From Diogma glabrata (Eukaryota; Arthropoda; Insecta; Diptera; Cylindrotomidae), in NCBI GenBank assembly GCA_963693315.1, contig OY856186.1, positions 135,828,943 to 135,892,942 of the forward strand: a stretch of 64,000 bases of DNA. Reading direction: 5' to 3'. This document shows positions 43,583-55,099 of the stretch, one piece after another. The notes under the pieces are model-generated. The model was not told the origin of the DNA and searched no databases. It saw nothing but the letters and a program-made list of their open reading frames with translations. Both the position numbers and the translations under genes were made by a program. Position 1 is the stretch's first letter. Every line of letters starts with the position of its first letter.

Positions 43583-44560
43583 GAACACAATATCAAAAAT
43601 AAATGACATAAAGTTATGTTGTAAAGTCTTTATATCGCTAGACTATGGACGCATAACAGAATAAATGTTTAATCGTAGACGTCAATAGTAAATGTCAATC
43701 ACATCTACATTGATCAAAAATGTTACTTGAGGTTAAATCTTATCCATAGCTGTTTATGTTAGCTAAAGAAAGATTTAACCAGTATTTTAATGGTTTAAAT
43801 TGAGAATATTTGTTCTATGAATCAGTGTCGCAATATATTTTAAGTGTATACATACACTTAAAATAGCACTTTTTTATCAATAACTAAAAAGCTGTGCATC
43901 GCAAAATTCTGACGTTCGGGACGTTCTGAAATTTACACATTTTTTAGAATGGTCAACACGATTTTTGGTTCTGACTGCTACATGTTAAATTTTGGTTTCT
44001 CCTACGACAAGAATAAGGAAAAAATTTTTTTTCCGAATAAAGTTTGCTTTTGTAGAAACTAGAGCGATATATCAATTTTTCGGCATAAATTACTGATTTT
44101 TATATTTTTTCTACACTTCCACTGTAAATTATAATTAGAAAACATTTTTTTAGATACAAGAGTCTTTTTTATTCAAGACTTGTGATAAACAGTAACATAT
44201 AGATGTAAAATAACAAGAAACTAATGTCTAAAAGTGAATATCGTATCGTAATCGTATGAGCTCTCTCGTATTAAAACCCAAAAGACCAAAGCAAACTTTA
44301 CGAACTTAATATGAAATATTTAAGTGTTTTTCAATATCTAGAATCAGAATTCAAGCATGAGAACAGAAAACCAAAAAAAAATTTGTTTTGTTGACCAGTG
44401 TAATACGGTGGACTGTTTAGAATACGAGAGTAATAGATAAACTACATCTTCTGCGTATTATGCACTTAAATTCTAGTAGTTTTGAATTAATTGGATTATG
44501 TGTAACGTTTTAAAGATAAAATACGGTTGCAATCATGTTTATAAAAAAAGTAGGGTCTGC
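43583..44560. other. AT-rich DNA with a small perfect hairpin
   Basis: No gene seen. A perfect hairpin ATTTTAAGTGTA-TACA-TACACTTAAAAT lies at 43837-43864. Confidence 0.45.
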
Positions 44561-44857
44561 GTCGGACCAGACGGTGGAAGTTATACTTCTTTGGCCATTC
44601 GCTCGCACACACGCACACAGACAGACAGATAGGATACATTAAAAAAAAATAACTAAAAAAAAACCAAAATATTCAAAAAAAAAAAAATAAAAAAAAAATA
44701 TTTTTCAAAAAAAAAATATTATTCTAAAGAAAAAAATATAAAACAAAAAAAAAAATATCGTTAAAAAAAAAAAGCAAAAAAAAAAACATATTGTTCAAAA
44801 AATAAATAAAAAAAAATATTATTCAAAAAAAAAATTATTATTCAAAAAGTATAAGAA
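44561..44857. repeat. CA/GACA run and A-rich low-complexity DNA
   Basis: ACACGCACACAGACAGACAG at 44607-44630 is followed by about 200 bp of A-runs with AATATTATTC words. The same A-rich repeat resumes at 46800-46870 after E4, showing that E4 was inserted into it. Confidence 0.7.
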
Positions 44858-44865
44858 CGTATAAT

Positions 44866-46763
44866 CAGAGTTGGTTTGTTTTAAACACTTTTGTTTTAAA
44901 CACTGTTTAAAACAGTGTTTAAAACAAATTGTTTTTTTTTGAAAAAAACAATGTTTTAAACAAAAATTGTTTTTTAAATATTGCAATGTTGCTTATTTGC
45001 TATCCAATAGAACTATTGTACGCTGTCGTGTTTTACCGTTTTTAATACATTTGACCACCTTTTGGCACCTTAAGCGTCATTAAAATTTTAAAATTTTTTA
45101 AAGCTTTCATATGTTTTTTGTTAATAAAATACGATGTAACTTGTAAGGTGTTGATGAACGCAAATCTTTATGTTTTGTTTTTTTTTTTTCAAAGAAGGAA
45201 TAACTAAACAATAAATTCTATCACATATAAAATATGACATATCCCATGATGATAGGATAGGATACATAAAATAAAAATAAAATAAGAGATAAAAAGAAAA
45301 TGTCTTTTAAAAATTTGCAAAATTACAAAATTAAAAGGGGGTTGCCAATAATCCGGCTAGTGTTATATTCCTTGATCATGTGACGCACTGTCTTCCTCAA
45401 TTATTAAAGCCCACACAAAGAGAAATATCAAAGCTCGATTCCTCGAGTAAGCAATAACGTGCCATTACCAAGGAATACTTCATAGATAAAATTTAGGGTT
45501 GACTAGGTAGTGATATCTTACTACTATTTCCTGTGGTATGTAATATCTCACGTTCTCTTGTTTGTCAATACTAGCCAAACTATTATTAGAAATGTGCTGA
45601 AGGATGTGTTATTCGATTCCCGACAGACGTTCAATGGAGGATCAAGTGCAATTTGTTTAATTGTTAAATAAAAAAGTGGTAAATATATGCTATTCCTGTG
45701 GATCAAAAGGAACATCTCAATTTTGAAAAGGAAATTAAAGATTAGCTTACGTATTTCATATCAGTGATATATATTAACATTTTTTACCAGATACTTAACA
45801 AAGACTTAATAAAATAGGTTGAGGAACTTTATCAAATTTTAAAACCAGTCGCAAATGCTTTGAACAAATGAATCAAATTTAGAAGCAGTGACGACATCAT
45901 TTAGATTTTATTTTTGGCCATCAATTGTGATGCAAAAAATATTCAAACACGCATATTCAGCATTTTTGTCTCCGTTACATTATGTTATATTTTAAATTTA
46001 AATAAAATTATATTGCTTTAAAAATTCAAATTCAAAATCTTGTTGTTTTCAATAGATTTTTTGTTAAAGGCACTATATCGTTACAGCGAATATTTTTATA
46101 TGAATGGTATCAATATCGTAATCTGTGATTTACAATCACAAACATAATTTATCTATTTAATCAAATCGTTTACCTGTTTTCCATAATCTTTTCAAGTTGA
46201 ACTATTTAGGTGCATCACGACTCGGAAGTACGTAGGTCGCAGAGTTCTTATCATAATTCAAATTTCTGAAGTTTACGTTAGCCAATTAATACAACAATGC
46301 CATTAGATTGAGGTATTGAGGACTATTCTTAGTCATCTTGGGACAACTATTTGAGTAGCTACTGAGAATATTCAAGAAATCTTGAGAATCTCAAACGTGA
46401 TCCTTAAGAATAGCCACAAAATCTTGAGAATCTTTCAGAATATATTGAGCATTTTCAAAGAATCTAAGAACATTTGGACCTACAGACCCTCTTCAGATGA
46501 AAATCTTTAGACGACCCTTATTAATCTGAGAATATTTAAAACACTTATTTTCTTTGGAGTTTTTTCACTCCAATTACATATTTTCATTTAAAACCAAAAA
46601 AACGAATCTTTGTAGTATAAAACATATTTAAAACAAAAAAAACACAAAAAAAACACAAAAAAAACAAAAAAAAACTGTTTTAAACAATAAAAAATGCGTT
46701 TTAAACAAAAAAAACAGTTTTTTTGTTTTTTTTTTTAAAAAACAGTGTTTTTAACCAACGCTG
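44866..46763. mobile_element. hAT-type element E4 with TGTTTTAAACA arrays
   Basis: The ends are CAGAGTTGGTT (44866) and the complement of CAGCGTTGGTT (46763), flanked by exact 8-bp duplications CGTATAAT (44858-44865 and 46764-46771). TGTTTTAAACA / GTGTTTAAAACA words fill the first 120 bp and the last 110 bp. The interior at 45060-45560 is core B, the same as inside E2, in the same orientation. No transposase domain was recognised in the 1898 bp. Confidence 0.92.
45060..45590 (+). repeat. Core B inside E4
   Basis: TCTATCACATATAAAATATG, TGATAGGATAGGATACATAA, CTTGATCATGTGACGCACTG, TAACGTGCCATTACCAAGG, TGTGGTATGTAATATCTCAC and TTGTCAATACTAGCC follow the order of core B in E2 (27110-27570, then 29410-29480). 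E7 is absent, so this copy shows the uninterrupted arrangement, though it is diverged there. Confidence 0.8.
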
Positions 46764-47019
46764 CGTATAATCGTCGATTTTTCTTAGTTTTCTTAGTCAA
46801 AAAAATTTTAAAAAAATATTCAAAAAAAAAATATTATCCAAGAAGAAAAAAAAATATTATTCAAAAAACTAAAAATTTTTTTCGATTTCGATTTCCGTGC
46901 TTCCCAGATAAAGTGGTTGAAAACCGTTTTTTTTGAGTAAATTCTCCTATAGTTTTTTTTAATGTCATTTAATTTAAGTTATTTTATTAGTAATATGTAT
47001 ATAAAAAGTTTGAAAAAAA

Positions 47020-47780
47020 TGTAATAGAGCAATTTCACGAAGATTCAACATCGTTTTGACTTGACCCCTTTTAATTTTGATTATTTTTTGTTTATAGATA
47101 GTCTTTGATAAATAAAAAATACAAGTTCTCTTAGAATTTTTTTTTTCGACCAGGGATCTTCACAGGGTGCCCCTTAATTTTTGTTATTTTGTGATGTGAG
47201 TGCATTTTGACGAGCGATTGTAGAAAAACTACTCAATCGATTTTCATAAATGATATGTCGTTGAATAGGTATTAGAACAAAGTTTTTAAAAATGTACACT
47301 GTTAATTTTTTGAAATAATTTTTAACGGTGTAACATAAGAAAAAAATGGTGTAATTGAAAAAAAGATGGCACTAACTTTTTTTTTTTTTTTTTTTTTTTA
47401 AACTAAATTGAAGCTTATTTTATATCTAACAACTTGTGAAAGTTTAGGACTAGTATCATTTTTTGTTTTAGAGATAAAATTCGTTGTGCATATGACTGTC
47501 GGGAATCAGTTTTTTTTGTTCTGAAGAAAAATTATAAAAATGGCGATTTTTAGATTCAGATTTTTTTTTTATGTTAAATATCAAATATTTTATTATTAAA
47601 TGAACTTTTTAAAAAGCAATTTCAGTCAAGTTCAGCAAAATTTTGCGACATTTTGACTCGACCCTTTTTAATTTGGTCTATTTTGGTCTATATTTAAAAA
47701 AATTCTACTTGAAGCCGTATTTTTCATTTATCAAAGGCTATCTATAAACCGAATATAGACCAAAATAGCCCTTAACGTTT
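47020..47780. repeat. Dispersed repeat J, copy 1, with inverted ends
   Basis: 47027-47109 is identical over 83 bp to 63918-64000 at the window's end. Inside the copy, TTTATAGATAGTCTTTGATA (then AAT, about 47091) is the inverse of ATTTATCAAAGGCTATCTAT (then AAA, about 47735-47757). This makes terminal-like inverted repeats about 650 bp apart. A 20-nt-scale T-run is at 47380-47399. No gene. Confidence 0.6.
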
Positions 47781-47819
47781 AAGGGCTTAAAAACGTCAAA
47801 AAACGTTAAGGAACATTAA

Positions 47820-48325
47820 ATTTGGAGAAATCTTGATGGTCGGAATTGCTATGTGAGATCAAAAACTAGATTATTGCATTATAAGTTTGTCAAAAAAATG
47901 TTGTCAAGTGTGTCAAAAGAAAGATTTTTATTTATTTTTTTACCTAATTTTTTAGAAAAAAAAATAAAATTAATTGTTTGTTTGAAATGAAGTTTTATTA
48001 TTATTATTGAGAATTATGGCATTATAAGTTTGTCAAAAAAATGTTGTCAAGTGTGTCAAAAGAAAGATTTTTATTTATTTTTTTACCCAATTTTTTGGAA
48101 AAAAATAAAATTGTTTGTTTGAAATTTTATTATTATTATTGAGAATTATGGCAATATAAGTTTGTTCAAAAAATGTTGTCAAGTGTGTCAAAAGAAAGAT
48201 TTTTATTTAGTTTTTTACCCAATTTTTTGGAAAAACGTAAAATTGTTTGTTGGAAATGAAATTTTATTATTATTATTGAGAATTATGGCATTATAAGTTT
48301 GTCAAAAAATGTTGTCAAGTGCAAA
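47820..48325 (+). repeat. Family A fragment A4 with tandem sub-repeats
   Basis: Four tandem units of about 130-145 bp built on GCATTATAAGTTTGTCAAAA, TGTTGTCAAGTGTGTCAAAA and TTTTTTACCCAATTTTTTGG, as found once or three times in A1 and A3. The fragment ends abruptly at 48320 where LINE L3 begins. Confidence 0.75.
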
Positions 48326-48329
48326 GAAT

Positions 48330-50000
48330 AAAACAACTTAAAGGTCAACTCCATCATTGGATTCAACATTACCTTCAAGTCAGATATCTCTCTCTACTGT
48401 TAATGATCCTAATCATGCTTCCTCTGAGATTTTTTTCAAAACTCTGTCAATCAAAACAATCAAATATAAAGTAAAGTGCAGATCGCCACACAACCACTGG
48501 TACAAAACGTGGTGGTGGTGTTCTTATTGCAGTTCACACGAACTTTTCATCTAAAGAAATAAGATTTTCAAACAATTTAAAAATAGAGCACCTTTTGGTT
48601 AAAATTTTCACTGCAGAAGAAGATATATTGATTTATACTATGTATACGCCACCAAACTCGTCTCTTGAAACATACAATAAACATGTATCAGCCATAAAAG
48701 GAATAGAAAGATCATCATCTGATTCACTTATGGTAATGGGTGATATGAACTTCTCCGGAACACAATGGAGTCATGATCCTGAGCTGAACTCGTTAACACC
48801 TGCCAAATTCCCAAATTTTGCAAGTGAATTTATAAATAAAATCGGGCTTTATAGTCTACATCAATTAAACCACTTTAAAAATCCATCTGGCAATATTCTT
48901 GATTTGATTTCTGTATCTGAGTCTGATTTATGTGAGTTGAACGTAAGTTTAAATCCTATTGCACAAATTGATCCGCACCATCCACCATTGGAGTTATCAT
49001 ATGTTATAACTTATAACCTCATCAAAATATTTTCCAAACAAGGAAAAAATATGATTTTTTCTTTCAAAAAAGCGAATTTTGATGGACTTCAGAATTATTT
49101 ACTTTCATTTGATTTTGAAACGATGTTCTTTAATAAAACAATTGATGATTCTCTTGATATGTTTTATTGTGTCTTGTATGACGGATTTGAAAAGTTTATT
49201 CCCAAGTACCATCCTAAATCAAATTCTGATCCACCATGGATCTGTAAAAAGCTCTCAAATATCCGAAATAAAATTTGAAAAGAATACATAAGAGTAAGAT
49301 TGACAAATGATACATCTATACTAGAGCAACTGATAGTTAATTTTAATGATCTTAATAAAAAATTACATGCAAACCATATACAAAATTTGGAGGATAATGT
49401 ACTTAATGATCCAAAAAAATTTTGGGAATATGTCCGAAATCATCGCCAGGCGAAAATAAATTTCACATCAATCCGGTATAAAGGATCGTCAACTTCAGAT
49501 ATTCAATCCATAGCAAATATATTTGCATCCTTTTTTTATGAAACCTATTCAAAAAACCAAGGAAATGATAGTTACATAGATGCAATGAACAATGATAAAA
49601 CAAAAACCTTTAAAAGATTTAAGATTATCAACATTTTCATGGCAGCAAATTTTTACATTACTTACACAGATAGATCCTAGTAAGGGAAAAGGTACTGACA
49701 ATGTATCGCCAATTATTCTAAAAAATTGTGCTATATCACTTACGCTTCCACTGCAACTACTTTTTAATAAATCAATAAATCAAAACAAATATCCTGAAAA
49801 GTGGAAAATAACTCATATTCTTCCACTTCATAAAAAGGGTAATAAGGTACTGACAATGTATCGCCAATTATTCTAAACAATTGTGCTATATCACTTACGC
49901 TTCCACTGCAACTACTTTTTAATAAATCAATAAATCAAAACAAATATCCTGAAAAGTGGAAAATAACTCATATTCTTCCACTTCATAAAAAGGGTAATAA
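48330..50000 (+). pseudogene. LINE relic L3 (EEP endonuclease and start of RT)
   Basis: Best preserved LINE piece in the window. A shifted frame gives RGGGVLIAVHTNF (about 48508-48545). The main frame, open through 48595-49278, then has ILIYTMYTPPNSSLETYNKH, LMVMGDMNFSGTQWSHDPEL (GDMNF, EEP catalytic block, about 48739), GNILDLISVSESDLCELNVS, and IDPHHPPLELS (about 48967), the counterpart of the SDH..P motif. A linker follows (SDPPWICKKLSNIRNKI, stop TGA at 49276-49278; then NDPKKFWEYVRNHRQAKINF). The RT begins with DPSKGKGTDNVSPIILKNCA and PEKWKITHILPLHKKGNK (49670-49845). A 155-bp tandem duplication (49691-50000) sits there, and the rest of the RT is missing, replaced by element G from 50010. 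Confidence 0.88.
49691..50000 (+). repeat. 155-bp tandem duplication inside L3
   Basis: The unit starting GGTACTGACAATGTATCGCC at 49691 is repeated from 49846 with, as far as I can see, a single difference (CTAAAAAATTG against CTAAACAATTG). It duplicates the ILKNCA to LHKKGNK segment. The near-identity indicates a young event or an assembly artefact. Confidence 0.9.
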
Positions 50001-50009
50001 AATTCCCTA

Positions 50010-50178
50010 TTTTAAATAATCCGGTCCTGGTCCGTTTCTAGTAGGGCTGCCTGATCCAGTTTAGATAGTTTGAGGCGTCAGGACCTGCTCAATGTACCTG
50101 ATACGGTCCCTATCATTAGTAGATAAAGCCGTATCCCATCCAGATCTGAGCCCTTACATAATGCTAGTCGGGCTAGTA
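50010..50178 (-). mobile_element. Truncated copy of element G
   Basis: AATCCGGTCCTGGTCCGTTT, TAGTAGGGCTGCCTGATCC and CTGATACGGTCCCTATCA, then AGATCTGAGCCCTTACATAA and TGCTAGTCGGG, match 20508-20690 in reverse complement. Only one terminus is present. Confidence 0.7.
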
Positions 50179-50184
50179 TCTCAA

Positions 50185-51030
50185 CAAACATAAATTCTGT
50201 AGTACGCGAAAAAGTAAAGAAAAAATTTTACCGGAAGTGACAAACCGAAGTTGGGATGCAGAACTGTTTTGGACCGTATTAAATGTTTATGTACCAAGTT
50301 TCAGTTAATTCGATTAACAGGTACAGATGCTATTGAGCTTTCTGAAAAATAAGTGCTGGGGAACCCTACTCCACTTTGTTCACTATCGCTCAAAAACTAA
50401 TCAGTTCCTTGCCATACATATTTGTATCTTTTTCCAAAGTGTCATCAAAATTCATTCACGAACGAATGTTGTATGCTCCCAACAAACATTGAAAAAATCG
50501 TAACACAATAAACAAGTGCTTGTATGGTGGACCATTCCTTACCTTTTATCCAACGTACTTCAAAAGCTGATAAAATCCTTCTCAAGTTATTTAAAAGCTT
50601 TTACCAACGTTTCATGAGAATCGATCGGTAATTGTAGGCTACAGTAGGGATAAACATCTGAAATAAAATTTTTTTAACCGAAAATGACAGACCGGAAGCT
50701 GGTATGCAGAAATATTGGAAACAGTATTAAAACCTTATATATAAAGTTTCCATAAGATTATGACTTGGGATAAGAAGTTATTGTAGATTGAACTTAGAGG
50801 TGTTCGGGAGACCCCGCCATTTTGTCCAAATATGATGTAAATCCAGATCTTCCATTTTCAAGTGAACCTGGATCATTTACCAAAGTTTCATCAAGATCAT
50901 ATGCAGGAATGTCACCCACATTCCCAGACGTACACCAAAATTTTTGTTGGCTATTTAGATAGAGGATGGTCCAAAACAAAAAAAATACAAAATTTGGGAT
51001 ATGTAAGTTAATTTAAAATTGCGGTGAAGT
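50185..51030 (-). repeat. Repeat K, single-unit copy
   Basis: Reverse-orientation copy of 4169-6970. It begins with AACAAACATAAATTCTGTAG and holds one CCGGAAGTGACAAACCGAAG unit and one GTCATTTTCGG-type block. It ends with TTGGCTATTTAGATAGAGGA and AATTGCGGTGAAGTAAAAAG. The array of four units in the other copy is reduced to about one here. Confidence 0.75.
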
Positions 51031-51035
51031 AAAAA

Positions 51036-51290
51036 GGACGATTTTTGAGATATGAGCTTTGAAGTAAACCAAGGTTAACTATCATTAAACATTATTAACT
51101 TCCAACTTACACATTTCGTTAATTCAACTGTTTTTCTTGTTACTTGCAAAAATGTACGTAAATCGCATGGAATTTGTGGGATCTATTAGCAAAACAATGA
51201 CACCATTACCAAAACATCGTGAAAAAATCTCAAAAATTTACACGCGCATAACTCCGATTCAGAATACTCAAAAAAAACAGAAATTGCTTT
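51036..51290 (+). repeat. Diverged solo copy of the 600-bp terminal repeat
   Basis: TTTGAGATATGAGCTTTGAA, GTAAACCAAGGTTAAC, TTACTTGCAAAAATGTACGT, GGAATTTGTGGGATCTATTA, ATTACCAAAACATCGTGAAA and CGCGCATAACTCCGATTCAG match 33325-33590. The partner arm and the internal gene are absent. Confidence 0.75.
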
Positions 51291-51337
51291 ATATATATTT
51301 TACTAAGAATAATTTTTACTAAGAATAATTTTTACCA

Positions 51338-51935
51338 TATTTTTTACTAAGAATAATTTAAATTCTGCAACATAATTGATTTATATTTAAGTTGTTATAC
51401 AGATTTTCGAAAAAAAACTGCGAGCTATTTTGAGTTTTCCTTATTTCAACCACGTTTTTATCTATTTTTCTTTTCTTTTTGTGCCGCATCGTAAATAATA
51501 TTTTACAAGTTCAGTCGTTCTCAAACATCAGTTAAGAATTTTTTTAAAATAGTAAAGTGTAAAGTTAAATTTATTTAAATCTCTTCTCCAGAAGTTTCAA
51601 GTCAAATAATAGTCCAAATTCGTTTTGTTTTATTTGTGTAATTTGCATAATACATCCTGCTAAAAAAATCAATCCATATATAAGAATTGCATATCTTCAT
51701 TACTTTGGCATAAAGCTGAATGAAGATAAACCGTGAATGCCGAAAAATAGTTATGTCAACTGCAACGATAGAAAAAATGTACAATAGAGAAAATGTTCGT
51801 TTAACGTTTTATCGTTGTGTTACGACCAGGTTTTGACCATAACTCACAATTTTAACTCGAGAATTTGCATAACAACTCATATATAAATCAATTATGTTGC
51901 AGAATTTAAATTATTCTTAGTAAAAAATTTTTGTT
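51338..51935. mobile_element. Inverted-repeat element of about 600 bp
   Basis: 51341-51430 (TTTTTACTAAGAATAATTTA, TTCTGCAACATAATTGATTT, AAGTTGTTATACAGATTTTC) is the inverse of about 51840-51933. The arms are about 90 bp with a few differences. The interior has no recognisable gene. The repeated phrase TTTACTAAGAATAATTT just upstream (51299-51330) may be extra copies of the terminus. Confidence 0.7.
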
Positions 51936-52139
51936 CCAAATTTGGAGTTTTGAATTTTTTTGAGAAAACGTGAATAACTTAGTGCGACCTGCACCAAAAT
52001 TCATGATTTTTAACTTCAAAGAAAGGATATTGAATTAACTGTAGGCTCCAAGAAATTAAAAAAATTTACAATCATTGATTGTTCAAAATTTATGGCATTG
52101 AATATTTAAAAAAAAAACATAAATTTTTGATTTTTTTTC

Positions 52140-53815
52140 AACTATTACTTCGGTCTGAAAGACCTAAGTATTACATTCATGAGCCAAAAGTGAAGTTCTT
52201 ACCCCCACTTTTTTTTGGCATTTCTCGACGTTTTAGGACCTACTGATTCTAAAAAAGCAAAAAAAAATGTATGTCTGTCTGCCGTCCGGCCGTCATTACC
52301 TACGCTGCAGGGAAAACCGCTGGAGGGATTTGAAATTTTTTTTCTTCTAAAAATACTCAAGGGACAGGTCCGAAAGGACGCTGTGTTCGATAACTGTACC
52401 GGAAGTGTGTCAAACAAATCATTATGTGTGTCAAAAATAGCAAATTTTCATATTTTTGGCCAAAAACAAAAATTTGAGACCAAAAACTAGATTATTGCAT
52501 TATAAGTTTGTCAAAAAAATGTTGTCAAGTGTGTCAAAAGAAAGATTTTTATTTATTTTTTTACCCAATTTTTTGGAAAAGAATAAAATTAATTGTTTGT
52601 ATGAAATGAAGTTTTATTATTATTATTGAGAATTATGGCATTATAAGTTTGTCAAAAAAATAATGTCAAGTGTGTTAAAAATGATTTCATTTATTTCATG
52701 GAAATTTTTGAATATGTTATAGTTTTTGAAATATTTTTGGAGTTGTGAAAAAAGTTTGTATTATTGATTTTGTAATAATTTTTGCAATATGCTTAGAATT
52801 TTGGAAAAAGTTTTAATTTTTGATTTTGTAAGAATTTTTGGAATATTTTTAGAATTTTGAAAAATTTTAAATTTATGATTTTATTATAATTTTTGGAATT
52901 TTGAAAAAAAATTCAATATTTGATTTTGTAATAATTTTGCAATATTTTTAGAATTGTGAAGAAAGTTTGAATTTTTAAGAATTTTTGGAATATTATTGGA
53001 ATTTAGAAAAAGTTTAAATATTTGATTTTATTCTAATTTTTGGAATTTTGAAAAAAGTTTCAATTTTTGATTTTGTTAAAATTTTTGCAATATTGTTAGA
53101 ATTTTGAAAAAAATAGAGTTTGAATTTTATATATATTTTTAGAATTTTGGAAAAAGTGTCAATTTTTTATTTTGTAAGAATTTTTGGAATATTTTTAGAA
53201 TTATGAAAAATTTTAAATTTTTGGTTTTATTATAATTTTTGGAATTTTGAAAAAAGTTTGAATTTTTGATTTTGAAATAATTTTTGCAATATATTTAGTA
53301 TTCTGGAAAAGTTTGAATATTTAAGAATTTTTGGAATAATATTGGAATTTAGAAAAAGATTAAATATTTGATTTTATTCCTATTTTTGGAATATTTTTGG
53401 AATTCTGAAAAAAGTTTGATTTTATTTAATTTTTAGAACATTTTTCGAATTTTAAAAGAAATATGAATTTGTGATTTTGTAATATTTTCTCGAAATGCTA
53501 AATGGAGAGTGTTTTGAGCAGTTTGCTGAGTGTATCATCTTTTCACTAAATTATGTTAATTTATGATCTGTTATAATTTTCCGGCAACGTATTGATGTTT
53601 CGTGTTAGTTTTGTAATCAATTTCTAAACAGAGATAAAAAAATATTTGTACTTTAACAAAGAGTTATGTTTGATATACATCGCTGCCCAAAACTAAAAAC
53701 CATGTCCTCATAAAAGTTTTTTGCCGAAAACTATATCAAAATCCTTAACCCAGACCGAAGTCTTGATATCTCAGAGCTGTGAGATTTCAGCCCCTCCATA
53801 TTTTTCGCAAATAAC
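52140..53815 (+). repeat. Dispersed repeat family A, copy A3
   Basis: Complete-looking copy. It starts with CTTCGGTCTGAAAGACCTAA (52150) containing the GGTCT-GAA-AGACC hairpin. It ends with CTCAGAGCTGTGAGATTTCA (a second short hairpin, CTCAGAGCTGTGAG) and then CCCCTCCATATTTTTCG (53812). In between are a GTCTGTCTGCCGTCCGGCCG block, GTGTGTCAAAA sub-repeats (52490-52680), and the minisatellite core on AATTTTTGGAATATTTTTAG (52720-53460). It agrees with A2 at both ends, which sets the element's borders. Confidence 0.8.
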
Positions 53816-55091
53816 TTCCAGAATCCTTGATGGATTTTTTCAAAAAAACTCAAAATGTTTGTTAGTATCTTTACTATGCACTTGTTTCATTAATATATTA
53901 AATTTGTTTGTTTTGTAAAATATGCGATCCAAAAACCGGAATAACCGGTTTTTCACGAATATCTCAAAAACAAGAGCTAACCAAAAAAAAAAAATGAATA
54001 TGATATTCGTGTTCAGCAGGTCAAAATCTATAGGAAAAGTTGGGTTTTATTTAGGGAGATTTTTCTTGTAAACTAGTGTTATAATTATATTTTATTTTTG
54101 CTATTCGTTTTTACCCAAAACTAAAGACAATTTCGCTCTATCAGTTTTCTTCCAAAAACTATATATGAAAAACTATATACCAATCCATTCCAACCGACCA
54201 AAATTTTAACAGATCAGCGCGGTTTGGGTTCTTCTGCATTTTTTTTATAAATATTTTCAAAAATAGTGCTTTTGCAAAACAATTTTTTGAACTGCTTGAG
54301 TGGTACCTGTTATGTTAAGTTAATTTTTTAAGTAGCATTGCAATGAAAAATCTAATTTAAATGAGTTCCAGGTTTTAAGAAGTTCTAACTTGACGTAACT
54401 ACTTATAATGATTTTCTGTTAATTTTAAATGGTGTGCTAGGACGTAAAAGTTTTAATCTTAAAGATTAGAAAATAGTCTTACAACGAAACCCTCAGCGGA
54501 CGAATTGTACCCGCTTTGGACTAAAATTTTTTTTAATTTAACTTCTTCGAACAGTATAAAAAGAAATAAAAATAATCTTTGTTTTATTTCTTATCTTAAA
54601 TAATAAATATTATAAATAATTAAATAACAAGTAACAAGTTTTGTTCCTAAATAATTCAAACAAATTTTCTGTACATATATTTTATTAAGATAAATTAGAA
54701 ATGTCTCTTTTAAAATTGTAATTTCTTTCTTCTTGCCGACACTTTTCATGAAATATTTGTAGGTATTAGTTTGTTAATAAATTTCTAAAAGGATGAACCG
54801 AATAAACAGATAAACAAACAAGTTGTTATCTTTCACTCTACGATAATTCATTTAACAATTAAATAAACATATGAGTTATGTTCTAATCTAAAAATTATCA
54901 GATTAAAATCTGACATTAAAAGCGAGCGATATTTTAAAGTATAATCATTTGACTACATTACAAAAAAATAGTTAAAAATATACATTAGACTACTACTGTA
55001 TCTATATATGCATTGTATTAAAAAATATGTATTTTTAATACTGAAAAAATCCAAAAATGAAATACATATATTTTTGATTTCAAATACCGGA
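53816..55091. other. AT-rich DNA, no gene seen
   Basis: No coding motif or repeat partner was recognised. Confidence 0.35.
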
Positions 55092-55099
55092 GGGATTAC

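Noticed and set aside
52720..53460. Regularly spaced short repeats that could be mistaken for a CRISPR array
   Set aside because: Repeats are imperfect, head-to-tail without unique spacers, and the context is eukaryotic; it is a minisatellite.
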